Below are positions 1 to 11,032 of a stretch of DNA of 64,000 nt, piece by piece. Source of the DNA: Sciurus carolinensis (Eukaryota; Chordata; Mammalia; Rodentia; Sciuridae); assembly GCF_902686445.1 (NCBI RefSeq), contig NC_062219.1, positions 41,877,056 to 41,941,055 on the forward strand, read 5' to 3'. Numbering within the stretch: position 1 is the first letter of the stretch; each line of letters opens with the position of its first letter. Below the pieces are notes generated by a model. The model ran no database searches. It worked only from the letters and a program-made list of their open reading frames with translations, and was not told where the DNA came from. The translations under genes and the position numbers were made by a program.

Positions 1-589
1 AATTCATTCAAACATGTTCCAAGTTGCTGTCCAAACTTCATGCCTTTCCTTCACATGCTTAGAGAGTATAGCAATTTTAAACTATTTTAGGATGGCAGGT
101 TATCTTACCAATAAAGAAAAACATTATTCTCTTAAGTTTTTGACATGCCCTTAAAACTTTTCATGTGAAATGTCTCTTCATTATACAGTGATTTTCATAG
201 TAGATCATTTATTGTGGCCCTGAATTCCACAATAACTATGGATAAGTATAAGGGATGTTGTATTATAAAATGAATCAAGTCTTTTTCTTGATTCATGTAG
301 ACTCTAAATTAACCATACTCACACATCACTGTTGAAAATTGGGATTAAGTAGTCTCCAAAAAAAGGGAAGCTTTATAGGATGCTCTTGGACATTTGAATT
401 TGTAGGCTAAGCTCTTTTAAAAACTTGTTAAAGTTTTAAGGGAAAACTTAACCCTATTGGTACAGCTAATTGTTTCATTTTGTTTTTTGTTGGCAATTTC
501 CCTTATATTGTTCAAGAGTCAGAAAGCTGTAAGAATTAACATTAGCCCATAAATCCAAAGCAAATAACTTAATTGAATGTATCTTTTTT
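1..589. other. Unassigned AT-rich intergenic DNA
   Basis: No coding region, RNA gene or repeat family is recognised. Stops are frequent in all frames and composition is AT-rich. Confidence 0.5.
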
Positions 590-928
590 TTAGTAAACAT
601 GAGATGTATGAGACTGCTGCCCACGTAACAGCACAAACTGTTTTACAGCAAACATTTTTACGTGTAGAAGGAATACAGTAAAATAATAATAAAAAGTGTA
701 ATATGGTAAATACATAAACCAGTAATATTGCTGTGTGATATCATCACCAAGTATTATGTATTGTGTATTGTGCATAACTGTATGTGCTGTACTTTTTTAC
801 AACTGGAAGCACAGTAGGATGGTTTACACAGCATCACCACAGGCACATGGTAATGGGTGCCTGTGGTGTTACAATGGCTATGATATCATCAGGCATTAGG
901 AATTTTTAAGTTCTTAATTTAATCTTTT

Positions 929-1036
929 GGGCAGTCTTTTTTTTTTTTTCTTTTTTTTTGGGGTGCTGGGTATCGAACCCAGGGAATTATGCTTACAAGG
1001 CGAGCACTCTACCGACTGAGCTATATCCCCAGCCCC
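929..1036 (-). mobile_element. ID-type SINE (tRNA-Ala-like), first of two at one site
   Basis: On the minus strand the element begins with a GGGGCTGGGGATATAGCTCA-type head carrying an A box, followed by GGTTCGATACC as B box, and ends in an A-rich tail (poly-T near 938-959 on the plus strand). The 16-nt flanks at 913-928 and 1037-1052 (CTTAATTTAATCTTTT) are identical, which is a clear target-site duplication. Near-perfect promoter boxes and flanks suggest a fairly young insertion. Confidence 0.9.
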
Positions 1037-1052
1037 CTTAATTTAATCTTTT

Positions 1053-1170
1053 AAAAAATATTTTATAGATGTTGATAGATCTTTATTTTATTCATTTATT
1101 TGTATGTGGTGCTGAGAATCAAACTCAGTGCTCACACGTGCTAGGCAAGTGCCACAACCCCAGCCCCTCC
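1053..1170 (-). mobile_element. ID-type SINE, second insertion
   Basis: A minus-strand ID-related element with the longer tail seen in several copies here (TTTTATAGATGTTGATAGAT then CTTTATTTTATT on the plus strand). Its head is at the right, ending CCAGCCCC. Its flanks share ATTTAATCTT (1041-1050 and 1171-1180), the same core target used by the neighbouring SINE. It is more diverged than its neighbour. Confidence 0.85.
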
Positions 1171-1245
1171 ATTTAATCTTACAGGACCACCCTTGTCTAA
1201 GCAGCGCACCTTTGCCAAAGCATCATTAAATAGCACGTAACCATT

Positions 1246-2111
1246 GTTGTCAACTCAGGCTGAGCATTAAAATTAACTGGGACTGAGATGCTATAAAAAT
1301 GCAAAGTCCTCACACTAGACCATTTAATAAGAATCTAGGATGGAGTTTAGAATGTATCTTAACAGTTGAAATATCTTTAGTAGCATTTCTTGGAATTTCT
1401 TTGAATAAGATGCATCTTACCAGCAATTCTGCTCTTCAAAATTTTGACACCGTCAGTCCCCTTTTTGTGTCTAATCTGCATTTCTCATTCCAAACAAAAA
1501 AAATTCTCCTGTGAGCCATAAGTGGCTCTATAACCATACTGACAATATCAGTATCTTCTTGTGCAAAACTTTGGGATCAGCTGTGGGAAAGTGGAGCAGA
1601 GTAAATGACATTGTAGAAAAGAACTTTAGTGATGACAATGTCTGTGAACAAAATTCTCAATGGTTAGTATCATTCTGATATCTAGAAGTAGATATCTTCC
1701 TTTACAAAACAGACTTGAGTATTAGCAATTAATAGACATGGATAAGGTAAAAGATTTCCCCCAAACATGAATAGATAAAGAAGAAAGAGGAATGTTTGTG
1801 AGGAGAAAAGGAGAATGACTACAACCACCTTGAAGATATACAAAGCAAGTCCCTGGCTTTTCTGATTAATTTAAAACTACTCGATTAATTTTTTTTTTTT
1901 TTTTAGTAATAAGGAATATTAACAAAGAATTTCTAGATAACATGTTATTTTCCAAATATTTCAAAGAAGTCACTCTACTTTTCTCGTGTACAAATGTGTT
2001 TTAATTATTTAGCTACTTTTGAGATTTTTCTCTTTAGTAATGATTTTAATAATTTTATTATATTATCTTTGGTGTAGCTTTCTTCATGTTTCATGTACTT
2101 GAGGCCTATTA
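1246..2111. other. Unassigned intergenic DNA
   Basis: AT-rich sequence with a 71-codon open frame at 1299-1514 that has no recognisable domain and is probably chance. No repeat family is assigned. Confidence 0.45.
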
Positions 2112-2482
2112 TGTTAGCTTTTTGTCACTGTGACAAATCCTTAGACAAACAAGTATTGTTTATTTTGGCTGTAGTTTTAGAAGTTTTAGCCAGTGCTCAC
2201 TGTTCTCATTGCTTTGGGTCTGTGGAAGCACTGTACATCATGGCAGGAGTGCATGATAGAGAAGGTGTGTTCACCTCAAGACATCCAGGAAACAAAGAGA
2301 CAGAAAGAAGAGAGACCAGGGTCTCAATATTTCCTCAAGGACCCATTTCCAATCACCTATCTACTACCCACTAGGCTCCACCTCCTAAAAGTTCTACCAC
2401 CTCCAAATAGTGACATGGCTGGTGACCGAGCCTTTATTTAGCACATGAGCCTTTGAGAGACATTTAAGAGTCAAACTATAAC
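2112..2482 (-). mobile_element. MaLR-like solo LTR (ERVL-MaLR superfamily)
   Basis: Read on the minus strand it starts with a TGTTATGGTTTG-like head (here slightly diverged: TATAGTTTGACT), followed by a GTCTCTCAAAGGCTCATGTG-like stretch, and ends in CACAGTGACAAAAAGCTAACA. That is the general layout of MST/MLT1-class LTRs. The overlapping 93- and 82-codon open frames here are shadows, not genes. Exact subfamily not determined. Confidence 0.65.
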
Positions 2483-3722
2483 TCCTATTGACCTTTTGAC
2501 TTGGAAACATGCCAGCCATCCTTTCATATAATTTTTATCCTTGCTTCCCTCTTTTGGCAATTCTAATCACACACATGCTTAGGCTGCTTTGAAATTGTCC
2601 CACGGATCATTGATACCTGATTCATTTGTTTTGGCCTTTTTCTCTGTTTCATTTTTGATAGCTCAATACTAAGCCTTCAAGCTCAATGATTTTTGTTTAC
2701 TATGTAGTGTTTCATCTACTATTAATTCTATACAGGGCCTTCATCATCTCTGATATTATATTTTCCAAACTGGAAGTTGGATCCCAGTCTTTTTCATATC
2801 TCCTAAGTCTCTACTTAATATATTCAGTCTTTACTTTCATGGACATATGGGATATAATTACAATAACTTTCATATTGTTCTTGTCTACTATTTCATTGTG
2901 TCAATGTAAGCTCTGTTTGTTTTCCTTTTCGAATGGGTCATACTACCCTGCATACCTGCATACTAGGATTTTGATTGGATGCCAGATACTGTAATTTTTA
3001 CCTCATTGAGTAGGTGATGGATACTTTTGTTTTCTTATTAGTATTTTTAAACATCAGTCTTGGTCATAGTTAAGTTGCTTGGTAAGAGTTTATCCTTTTG
3101 AGGCTTTCTGTTAAGTTTTTTTAAGGTGGGATTTTAAAGAAGTCATTAGGGCTTATTTTGCTCCTCTACTGAGGTAATAACTTTTGAGTACTCATGTAAT
3201 ATTTCTTGAATTATGAAGTTTTCCACTTTGGTAGAAATGTTAACCACTCTCAGCTCTGTGTGACCTTTGCTAATTATTCCCTGAGTGCCTTCTGGTGATT
3301 CTTTCCCAGTCTCTATTTTTCTCACATGTGTAAACTAATCTAAAGCTAACTACAGACTTGAGAGGATCTTCTGGCGATTTCAGTAGCTCTTTCTCTGTAC
3401 AGATCCCTTTGCTAGAAAACCTTTAGCTACCACCTATAGTTGTTCTGACTGCCCAGATGACCAGCACAATCTCATTGAGTATGAGAGATAAGGTTCACCC
3501 TGGGCTCCTCGGCTCCCTGCCCTGTCACCTGGAAACTCTTTAGATACTGATCTGAGGCAATCACAGTGCTCTCCTCATTTTTTTCCTCTTTCTCACTATC
3601 CTGTGCTGTCTGATGCTCAATACCTGAAAACCATTGTCCCAATTACCTGCTTTTTAAATTATTCCAGGAAAGAAGGTAAATTCCATCTCTATTACTCCAT
3701 CTTGACTAGAGCAAAAGTCCAC
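2483..3722 (-). mobile_element. Ancient L1M 5' region (minus strand)
   Basis: The right end reads on the minus strand as GGACTTTTGCTCTAGTCAAG then ATGGAGTAATAGAG, which resembles the start of L1M-class 5' UTRs. The interior (for example the segment around 2960-3110 with TTTTGATTGGATGCCAGATA) also matches the old L1 5' UTR pattern from general knowledge. No intact ORF. The 102-codon plus-strand frame at 2686-2994 is antisense to it and not a gene. Confidence 0.65.
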
Positions 3723-4301
3723 ATAATATTTATTTCCTTTTTAGTTTTTGTTTTCCTATAAATCCTTCTTCACAAGATACTTAGTAATAGTTCACTGCAC
3801 AGAATGAACTGTTGATAAATGTCTTGGATGAATGAAATGAATCTTAAAGAAAAAGAGGAATTTACTTGCATTTTTCCCAAAGGAAAATGTGGAGAGTTTC
3901 ATGGATGACATAATTCTGAGATAAGTTCTATTTTCAGCTCTGTTTCTGATGATTTCTGTGGCCTTAACTTTTTATGTCTAGACTTTCATATAATATGATA
4001 ATGGATACCAAAATCCCTATCTAAAATTAAGTAGGTTTTACATCAGATTTGAACAAGGACAGTTTTGACCACGATTATATTTAAATTCTATCTATATTGC
4101 CTTTAAAACTCTAACATTTATGAGTATTAACTGATAAAGTATTCATTATCAACAAGGGGCTGAGTCAACCATGTGCTTGGAACATGATTGATAAAATTAT
4201 CATCAATAACAATATTGAGGCTATATCTCAAGGGAGAGAAATAAATAAATAATATTTCTCAGTTCAATACTGATATCTTCTTAGCTTTTACATTAACTTA
4301 A
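3723..4301. other. Unassigned intergenic DNA
   Basis: AT-rich, no feature recognised. Confidence 0.4.
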
Positions 4302-4715
4302 TGTTATGGTTTGGATATGGAATGTCCCCCAAAGTCTTATGTGTTGAAGGCTTAGTCCCCAATGCAGCAATGTTCAAATGTGGAGATTTTGGAATATGAT
4401 TGGCTCATGAGAGCTTTGACCTCTTCAGTACATTAATCCATGAATAGCTGAAAGGACTACTGGGAGGTGGTGGAAATAATAGATAGGAGGGGCATGGTTG
4501 GAGGAACTAGGTCACTGGGTACATGCCCTTGAGACTTATCTATTATCCCTGACTCTTTCCCCTTTCTCTCTTTCTTTCTCTGCTCTCTGGCCTTGTTGAA
4601 CTGATTCCACCATAATGTTCTACCTCACCTCAGGCTCATAGCATGGAATCAGCCAAAATAAATGAAACCTCAAGCCAAAATAAATCTTTCTTCCTTTTAA
4701 GATGAAAAGTTGATT
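4302..4715 (+). mobile_element. MaLR (MST-like) solo LTR
   Basis: It starts TGTTATGGTTTGGATATGGA then ATGTCCCCCAAAG, continues with GGCTCATGAGAG-type and GGAGGTGG segments, has a pyrimidine-rich TCTCTTTCTTTCTCTGCT block, and a CCACCATAATGTTCTACCTC segment followed by AAAATAAA poly(A)-signal-like sequence. This order is typical of ERVL-MaLR LTRs of the MST type. No internal retroviral sequence flanks it, so it is a solo LTR. The 3' boundary is approximate. Confidence 0.8.
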
Positions 4716-5885
4716 AAAGCATTTAATGACTTAATACAGGTCCTTCTCCATTCCCTAAAAAAGTTTCTACAATATTTATTTATTAACAACTTATGCAAAT
4801 TTTTGCTGTAAAAAAATTTAAAAGCACATAAACCTGCTGCAGCCAACTCTTTTCCCACCCTATCCCTAGTTCATATTAAACTAACTGGGACACCCAAAAT
4901 AAGGAAGTTAAATAGCTCAGATACACATTACGCTGGTACCCCACATCTTTATCCTCAATATTTAGTCTCTGAAAAATCCTAAGAGAAAGTGACTTCCAAA
5001 TACTCATAGATTTCAAACTAAGAATATTAGCCAAACCCAGTACTAAATATTAGAGTTGCATACTTTTTGAGATTTCCAAACAGGTAAAATTTGATACCAT
5101 CAGGGAGTTTGCTAGAAACATAAGATCTCAGACCCCATTCCAGTATTGCAAAATCACAACCTGCATTTAACAAGATCTCCAAATGATCTGTGTAACACTT
5201 AAGTTTGAGAAGCACTTTGTATTTGCATCCTTAACTCAGTGGTTAATCTCTTGAGGTTTTACTCAGGATAAACTGTTCTTCCACTCTAAGAAAGGCAATT
5301 CCTTTCATCACTGAGGAGTAATCCTAGCATTGACGTTAATCTGATTTCTGTGATGACAAATACATTTTACAGGAAAAGTTTCAAGTGGGTGAGAAAGGTG
5401 TTGTAGAAAACAAGGATACTTCTTTCCTGAAAATTGGTCCAAGATCTCTTGATTCTGAATTATCAGACATTGCACATGACTATACAGTATTAAACAAGAT
5501 TCTTTTAATGATTATAATTTTCCAGAATTTATTCAAGTCCTTAGTTTAAACTAAGACCAGTTTTCTTTGTTCTGTCAAAAAGGTTTAATAAAATTATTCA
5601 AAACCCCAATCATAATAGTAGAAATTTTGACCAAGAAGGAATGTTAGAAGCTGTTTAGTCAAAACATATCCTGTTGCATTTAAAAGGAAGTGATTTGTAA
5701 AAAACCATGAAACTCATTATTAATTCTCTTTACAAATGATACCCTGCTGGATTCCTAAAGAAATTTCATTATTACAAGAGACAGATCTGTAAAATAAGAT
5801 TACTAAATTAAATTTATTTTTTAAATGATAAGGGAAGTAAAATAAATATATCAATCACTGGTTATGCTTATGGAGATTGAATTAT
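4716..5885. other. Unassigned intergenic DNA
   Basis: AT-rich sequence without recognisable genes. The 62-codon minus-strand frame at 5027-5215 has no features suggesting a protein. Confidence 0.4.
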
Positions 5886-5898
5886 AAATTTGGTTCTT

Positions 5899-6030
5899 CA
5901 AGTTGGGTGCAGAAACCCTGCTACTCAGGAGGCTAAGGCAGGAGGATTGCTTGAGTCCAGGAGTTTGAGGTCAATCTGGGCAACATAGCGAAATATTGTA
6001 TCACAAAAATATAAATAAACAAAAAGTCAC
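5899..6030 (+). mobile_element. B1-like (7SL-derived) SINE
   Basis: Contains CTACTCAGGAGGCTAAGGCA, GGAGGATTGCTTGAGTCCAG and CAATCTGGGCAACATAGCGA, the 7SL/B1 hallmark order, and ends in an A-rich tail. It is flanked by a perfect 13-nt duplication AAATTTGGTTCTT at 5886-5898 and 6031-6043. Confidence 0.9.
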
Positions 6031-6043
6031 AAATTTGGTTCTT

Positions 6044-7639
6044 TGTTAAATGCAAAACAGAGAAATTAAGGCAAGGAGGGAAAAGAAAACAAATTATGCA
6101 GCAAATTAATATTTTCAATACTATATATAGACTCCAAGGTGGCGTTATTAATTACCAAATATTTCATTTTTCTTTTTAAAACCTTATATGCAGAAAATCA
6201 GTTTGAATCAGACATTTTTAAAGGACTATATTTCTACAGCCAATAACAGATTATTAAATTTGGTTCTGTGGTTCACTGTCATTCTAACTTACCTAGCTAT
6301 TGAATAAAGTCTAATATACAAGACAAATTCCACTGGTGACATGACTGAAACTGGTAAGAGCAAAAATATGGTTTAATTATTTTTTAAAAACAAGAAGCAA
6401 AACAGAATACTGGGGATACTCATGGGGATTTATGATTGGAAAGAGAGACTTTCCCAATTATAGAATTATTTAACAAAGAGAAACAGGAGCTTGTGGAGTT
6501 TCCTGACTTAAAGATAACTTTAAGAAGTAGACAAACCATAATCTGCCTTGGTGGCTGAGATCCACATTTTTTTTAAGCAAACTTTTGAAAGATACTCCTG
6601 TAACAGGCAGGGCACACAACTATGCAATAAGTTTGCATTATCAGATACTCTATACTTTTACCTGTCTCAATCTCCTTTTCCCAAATCTTTGTCAGTGATC
6701 AGTGAGTAGAGGACAGCCCTGTAGACAGCATACTGAGCAAGTTTCCCCACCCATCTGTCACCTTTACTTCCAGGCTTTCTCTGGCCATAATCTGTTCTGC
6801 CTCATTCCCTCTTTAGACCAAGAAAAATATCTGATTGTTTTGCCATTACCTACAAGTGTTCGCTGTGGAAATTAAACCCTCATCTCTTTAATGTTTGTCT
6901 ATACTTCTTTTGTAGAACAATAATATTTCTATTATATTTCCATTTATATACTTCCATTGGAGGCAGAACAAAAACAAAAAAAAATCACTGTTCTCTAGCT
7001 TAAAGAACACTTACTGAGCTAAATATTTTTCATTCATTTCCTTATTCATTACTTTCTCAAAAAATATCTTTAACAAAAGAGTAAACTGAGGTACATATAG
7101 GTTAAATAAATTATCCAAGATCTCAAAACCTATAAATACAGAACTAAGTTTCAAAACGTACTTAGGTCTAAGCCCTAACCTGTGATCTTAACCTCCACAC
7201 TACTTGACTTCCTATAAATAAACCTCACAAAGTTTCACTGTGAATTATATTTAGTGTAAAATAGCTATTCTTGAAGCCCTTCTTCCTATAAATATGGTTT
7301 TATTTTAAGATGATGTGTTTGCTAGCAGCAGACTCAGAGTTCAGAAAGATAAGTGTTTTTAATCAAATATCACTCATGCTTACCAATAATATCATATTTC
7401 TGTATATTTATTGTTTCCCCCAAAACATATGTTTCAATATATCCTTTTTTAAATGGATCTTTTCTGATTTGCAATATGATTAAACCACTTTTGAAAGCTA
7501 CCTTCTTCAACATTTAGTCGCACTACCCTATAAGTGACTATCTCTATCACAATTTGACATTTTTATTTCCTTCCCTTTGTTAATGCTTTTACATACAGAT
7601 CACAGGAATGCAGAAATACCATTTAACATTTTTTCATAG
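6044..7639. other. Unassigned AT-rich intergenic DNA
   Basis: No gene, RNA or confidently named repeat. Confidence 0.4.
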
Positions 7640-8000
7640 CTATGTGTTTTACACACTGATATTTTGCAACTTTCATTTTTTATTATACAATGTCTTGGGA
7701 TTCTGCCATTATTGCCAAATATAGTTCTGACTCATTCTTTTTAACTGTTTCATCGTATTTCATAGAATAAGATATTAAGGTTTACTTAGACATTCCTCTT
7801 GGAAACATTTAGGTTCTTTCCAGAATTTTATGATACAAGCATTTCTTTAGTGAACATTCCTTTTTATGAATCCTTATATACTTAACATGTAACTGGAGAT
7901 GAGACTTGAGAAGTGGAATTTCTGAACTGTACATCTTAGCCTAAAAGATTTTTCTGTGCTAGGGAGTTATAATAGGGTCATAAAGGCTCAGCAACTACAG
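7640..8000 (-). mobile_element. Possible old L1-type 3' fragment
   Basis: The plus strand shows ACTGTTTCATCGTATTTCAT, a GAAACATTTAGGTTCTTTCC-like stretch and GAAGTGGAATTTCTGAACTG. This order recalls the antisense of an ancient L1 3' region in which a related sequence precedes a 'sites of insertion' style text common in old L1s. Heavily diverged; the assignment is tentative. Confidence 0.35.
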
Positions 8001-8287
8001 TAAAAACCTCCTCAATCCTGAAGTTGAGAGGTATAAATATCATCATTTTAGCAACAGTTATATTTTCTGATTCAAAACACACTGCAGCAGGAGTCCAAAG
8101 AAACTGGCACCCTGTCTCCTGCTAATTAGAAGTCATGCAGTCTCTCCAGATTCCAAGTTCTCACCTGCAATATTAGGAAACAAGTCTAGATAATTTCTTA
8201 GAAATGCTCCAGATCTGCATACTATATTGCCGTCCTCCAGATATTCACCCACTGAACATAAATACACAAGGCATATGTAAGAACTAC

Positions 8288-8350
8288 AATGTGGGTTTGG
8301 GAGTGTACTCAGTGATAGCACTTGCCTAGCATATTCCTTCTCCAGCACAA
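8288..8350 (+). mobile_element. Decayed ID-type SINE fragment
   Basis: TGGGAGTGTACTCAGTGATA then GCACTTGCCTAGCAT matches the first half of the ID consensus used elsewhere in the window (head, A box, CTTGCCTAGCAT). The B-box half is degraded. Confidence 0.5.
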
Positions 8351-8819
8351 CGGGGAAGGAGGAATCTGCAATGTTTCCACAAGGACTTAATATGTAATAA
8401 TACCGCAGGTGGGGAGGCAATGTATTAACAGATATCATTTAAAGAAATATAGGTAGGCTGCAAAAATGCATGCTTCCAAAGCTAAAAGCACAAAAAATAA
8501 GCACATCACTTAGTTTGCTTTTATTTGTCTGAATAAAGAAGCCACTTATTTTACCTTCAGCTGAAAACAATGAATACTGTATGAGAATGAAGTCATTATT
8601 CCCTCCCAGTACCCCCACTCAAGTGGGGGAGAAGAAAATAGATTTTAATAGGTGCTTATATACTTCCCATGACCCCAAGGTAGTAAAGACCTGAAGAGTT
8701 CTGTACTAAAAGTTGGAGTTTTTCTTCTTCAGATTTCTAGCTGCTCAAGTTCAGTCTCAAGTCCTATCTGCTAGACTCTTCACCTGAATGCAAGCTCCCT
8801 CGTTTGCTACATCATGTAC

Positions 8820-9244
8820 TCTAAGTAGTGCACATATTTTATATTACTCCGCAATGAAGAATGATAAAATTATGGCATTTGCAGGCAAATGGATGAAATT
8901 GGAGAATATCATGCTAAGTGAGATAAGCCAATCTCAAAAAACTAAAGGACGAATGAGCTCGCTGATAAGCGGATGAGGACATATAATGGGGGGTGGGAGG
9001 GGTTAGCATTAGGTTTAGGGTTATGTTTAGGGTTAGGGATAAGGAGTGTGGTAAGAATGAAGGAAAGAAGGACTGTATAGAGGGAAAAGAGGGGTGGGAG
9101 GGGTGGGGGGGAAGGAAAAAAAAATAATGAATCAAACATCATTGCCCTATGTAAACGTATGATTACACAAATGGTATGCCTTGACTCCATGTACAAATAG
9201 AAAAACAACCTGTATCCCATTTGTATACAATAATAATAAATAAG

Positions 9245-9275
<31 letters not shown>
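8820..9275 (+). mobile_element. L1 3' end: ORF2 C-terminus and 3' UTR with telomere-like motif
   Basis: The last L1 ORF2 codons are readable (ATTACTCCGCAATGAAGAAT through CTGATAAGCGGATGA; reading YYSAMKNDKIMAFAGKWMK near 8846-8902). A G-rich polypurine 3' UTR follows, then CATTGCCCTATGTAAACG-type sequence, and a (AAATA)n/(AAAT)n tail at about 9225-9275. The 3' UTR includes TTTAGGG and TTAGGG copies at 9013-9040. The same organisation appears antisense in the long L1 at 54910-55130, which confirms the family. Confidence 0.9.
9013..9040 (+). repeat. Telomere-like (T)TTAGGG cluster inside L1 3' UTR
   Basis: Three to four imperfect TTTAGGG/TTAGGG units lie in the L1 3' UTR. The same motif occurs on the opposite strand at about 55068-55095 in the other L1, so it is part of the L1 family rather than a local interstitial telomere. 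Confidence 0.8.
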
Positions 9276-9968
9276 AAGAAGGGGTTGCCTTAGGGTTGGT
9301 GGCTAAAAGACTTTGTCAAGAAGAGATATTTGAGTTTAATAGTCACTGAAAAGCAAACAGAAAAGTTTAGCCGTTTTCCTCCAGGTTTTAAAAATTCCTC
9401 TTCTTTAGCACTAAACACATACATCTCTTCACTTATTTGAGATTTCTTTGAAGTTATAATAGCTTCAAAGGCCAAAGAACTATGTGGGGATACAAAAAAT
9501 GAATCAAAACACAAATATAAAAGAATTCATAACATCATACTACTAATCAGTTGAAAAAGTATATAAAGTCTGGTGACATAAAAGGAGAACCACACAAGAG
9601 TGTCAAGACTACATTTAGCAATTATAATACAGTGCAAAAAACCTAACCAGGACAGAACCATAAATAGGTTCCTGTTGAACAATGTCAACCTTGGTTCAGT
9701 AGATCATAGTTTACTTTCAATTTAGACAATGTCTACCCACACAGGTAGAAAAGTGAAGCCATTGTTCAGTAGATTATTTCAAAGTATGATTTCATGAAAC
9801 CAATATCAATTTGTCTAAGTTAATTCAGTTCAGAGAATATTTATCATACACCAATCATTCTTTTAGCAACTAGGGACACAAACATGGCAAAACATGATCA
9901 CTATCAAAAAGAAGTCCCCTTTCATTGGTGATATTTCTAAGGTCTCAATCTCAAAACCAAATCAGTTT
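9276..9968. other. Unassigned intergenic DNA
   Basis: No gene or named repeat seen. Confidence 0.4.
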
Positions 9969-9986
9969 TAGAGTGTGTCATCTTTA

Positions 9987-10211
9987 TTTTTTTAATTTTG
10001 TTTATTTTTTAGTACTAGGGATTGAACCCAGAGGTGCTTTACCACTGAGTCACATCCCCAGCACTTTTAAAAAATGTTTTTATTTTGAGACTGGGTCTCA
10101 CTATGTTCCTTAGGGCCTCACTAAGTTGCTGAGTCTAGCCTTGAACTTGTGATTCTCCTGTCTCAGCCTCTCAAGTCACTGGGATTACAGGTGTGTGGCA
10201 CTGCACCTGGC
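9987..10211 (-). mobile_element. Dimeric ID-B1 SINE
   Basis: On the plus strand an antisense ID half (AGTACTAGGGATTGAACCCA through CATCCCCAGCAC) is joined to an antisense B1-like half (TTTTGAGACTGGGTCTCACT through CTGGGATTACAGGTGTGTGG and CACCTGGC). The flanks share an 18-nt duplication with one mismatch, TAGAGTGTGTCATCTTTA at 9969-9986 and TAGAGTGTGTCCTCTTTA at 10212-10229. ID plus B1 fused in one unit is a hallmark of squirrel-type rodent genomes. Confidence 0.9.
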
Positions 10212-10229
10212 TAGAGTGTGTCCTCTTTA

Positions 10230-10252
10230 AACAACAACAACAACAACAACAA
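10230..10252 (+). repeat. (AAC)n microsatellite
   Basis: Runs of AAC/ACA units just beyond the SINE duplication. Confidence 0.85.
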
Positions 10253-10876
10253 AAAGAGGTGGGGAGAAGTCCAATTAGAGATACATTTTACAAGGATTCA
10301 GCATGATTAACACAGGAAGTAATAACAGCTCCACAAACATTAGGAATGATCAGATAATGCAAGAAAATATATTCTTGCCCAATCTTAATGATTTTGTAAC
10401 AGAATTCTTGGGTATAGCAGGATAGTAGCAAGAGAAGAACCCTGGACTGAAAGGAAACAGTTTATTGTTCTTTCATTAACTTGCAATGTTTATACACATA
10501 ATTTAATTTCACTTTTATACATCTAACTTTCTCTGACTGTGAGAGAGGGAAATAAAGCACCTGACAGTCCCCTTCAGCTTTAGCCCAATGATTGATTCAA
10601 CTATTAGAATAGTAGCATGTAAAGAGGTCAGTTCTACAAAGGCCATGTGAAGTCGAGAGGTGTTTACTTATTCAGCAGACCCTCTCCTATTCTGTGTATA
10701 CCTTGCTGTACTGTATGGGATAAATACTCTTCTATCAATCATAATAGTTGGTGAATAGAATGCTTCATGAATCCAATGTTTTGGGATAATAGTAAATTAA
10801 TCAGACAACTCATATTTGATTTCAACTTCTATTTTTAAATACTTTCTTAGTTGATTGAGGTCACTTTTCTGAGATT
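10253..10876. other. Unassigned intergenic DNA
   Basis: Nothing recognisable. Confidence 0.4.
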
Positions 10877-10892
10877 AAAAAATAATGGAGTT

Positions 10893-11016
10893 GAGGCTGG
10901 GATTGTGGCTCAATGGTAGAGCATTCACCTTGCATGTGTGAGGCACTGAGTTTGATTCTCAGCACCACACATAAATAAATAAAAACAAAGGTCCATCAAC
11001 AACTAAAAAATATTTA
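10893..11016 (+). mobile_element. ID-type SINE with clear target duplication
   Basis: Head GAGGCTGGGATTGTGGCTCA, A box, then TTGATTCTCAGCACCACA as the B-box region, then the family-typical tail (CAAAGGTCCATCAACAACTA then AAAAATATTT). It is flanked by a 16-nt perfect duplication AAAAAATAATGGAGTT at 10877-10892 and 11017-11032. Confidence 0.93.
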
Positions 11017-11032
11017 AAAAAATAATGGAGTT

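Larger units (their letters stand above)
590..1245. repeat. Old unnamed interspersed repeat interrupted by two ID SINEs
   Basis: The flanks (590-916 and 1181-1245) read like one old interspersed element opened by two SINE insertions. I have an impression of a mid-age mammalian repeat but cannot name the family. The only open frame here is a 61-codon minus-strand stretch with no recognisable protein character. Confidence 0.35.

Noticed and set aside
951..1030. tRNA-Ala-like sequence on the minus strand
   Set aside because: It has A and B boxes, but it is part of an ID SINE with an A-rich tail and target duplication, repeated many times in the window. No true tRNA gene.
9013..9040. Interstitial telomere repeat from chromosome fusion
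   Set aside because: The same motif is at the equivalent place in a second L1, so it belongs to the L1 3' UTR.
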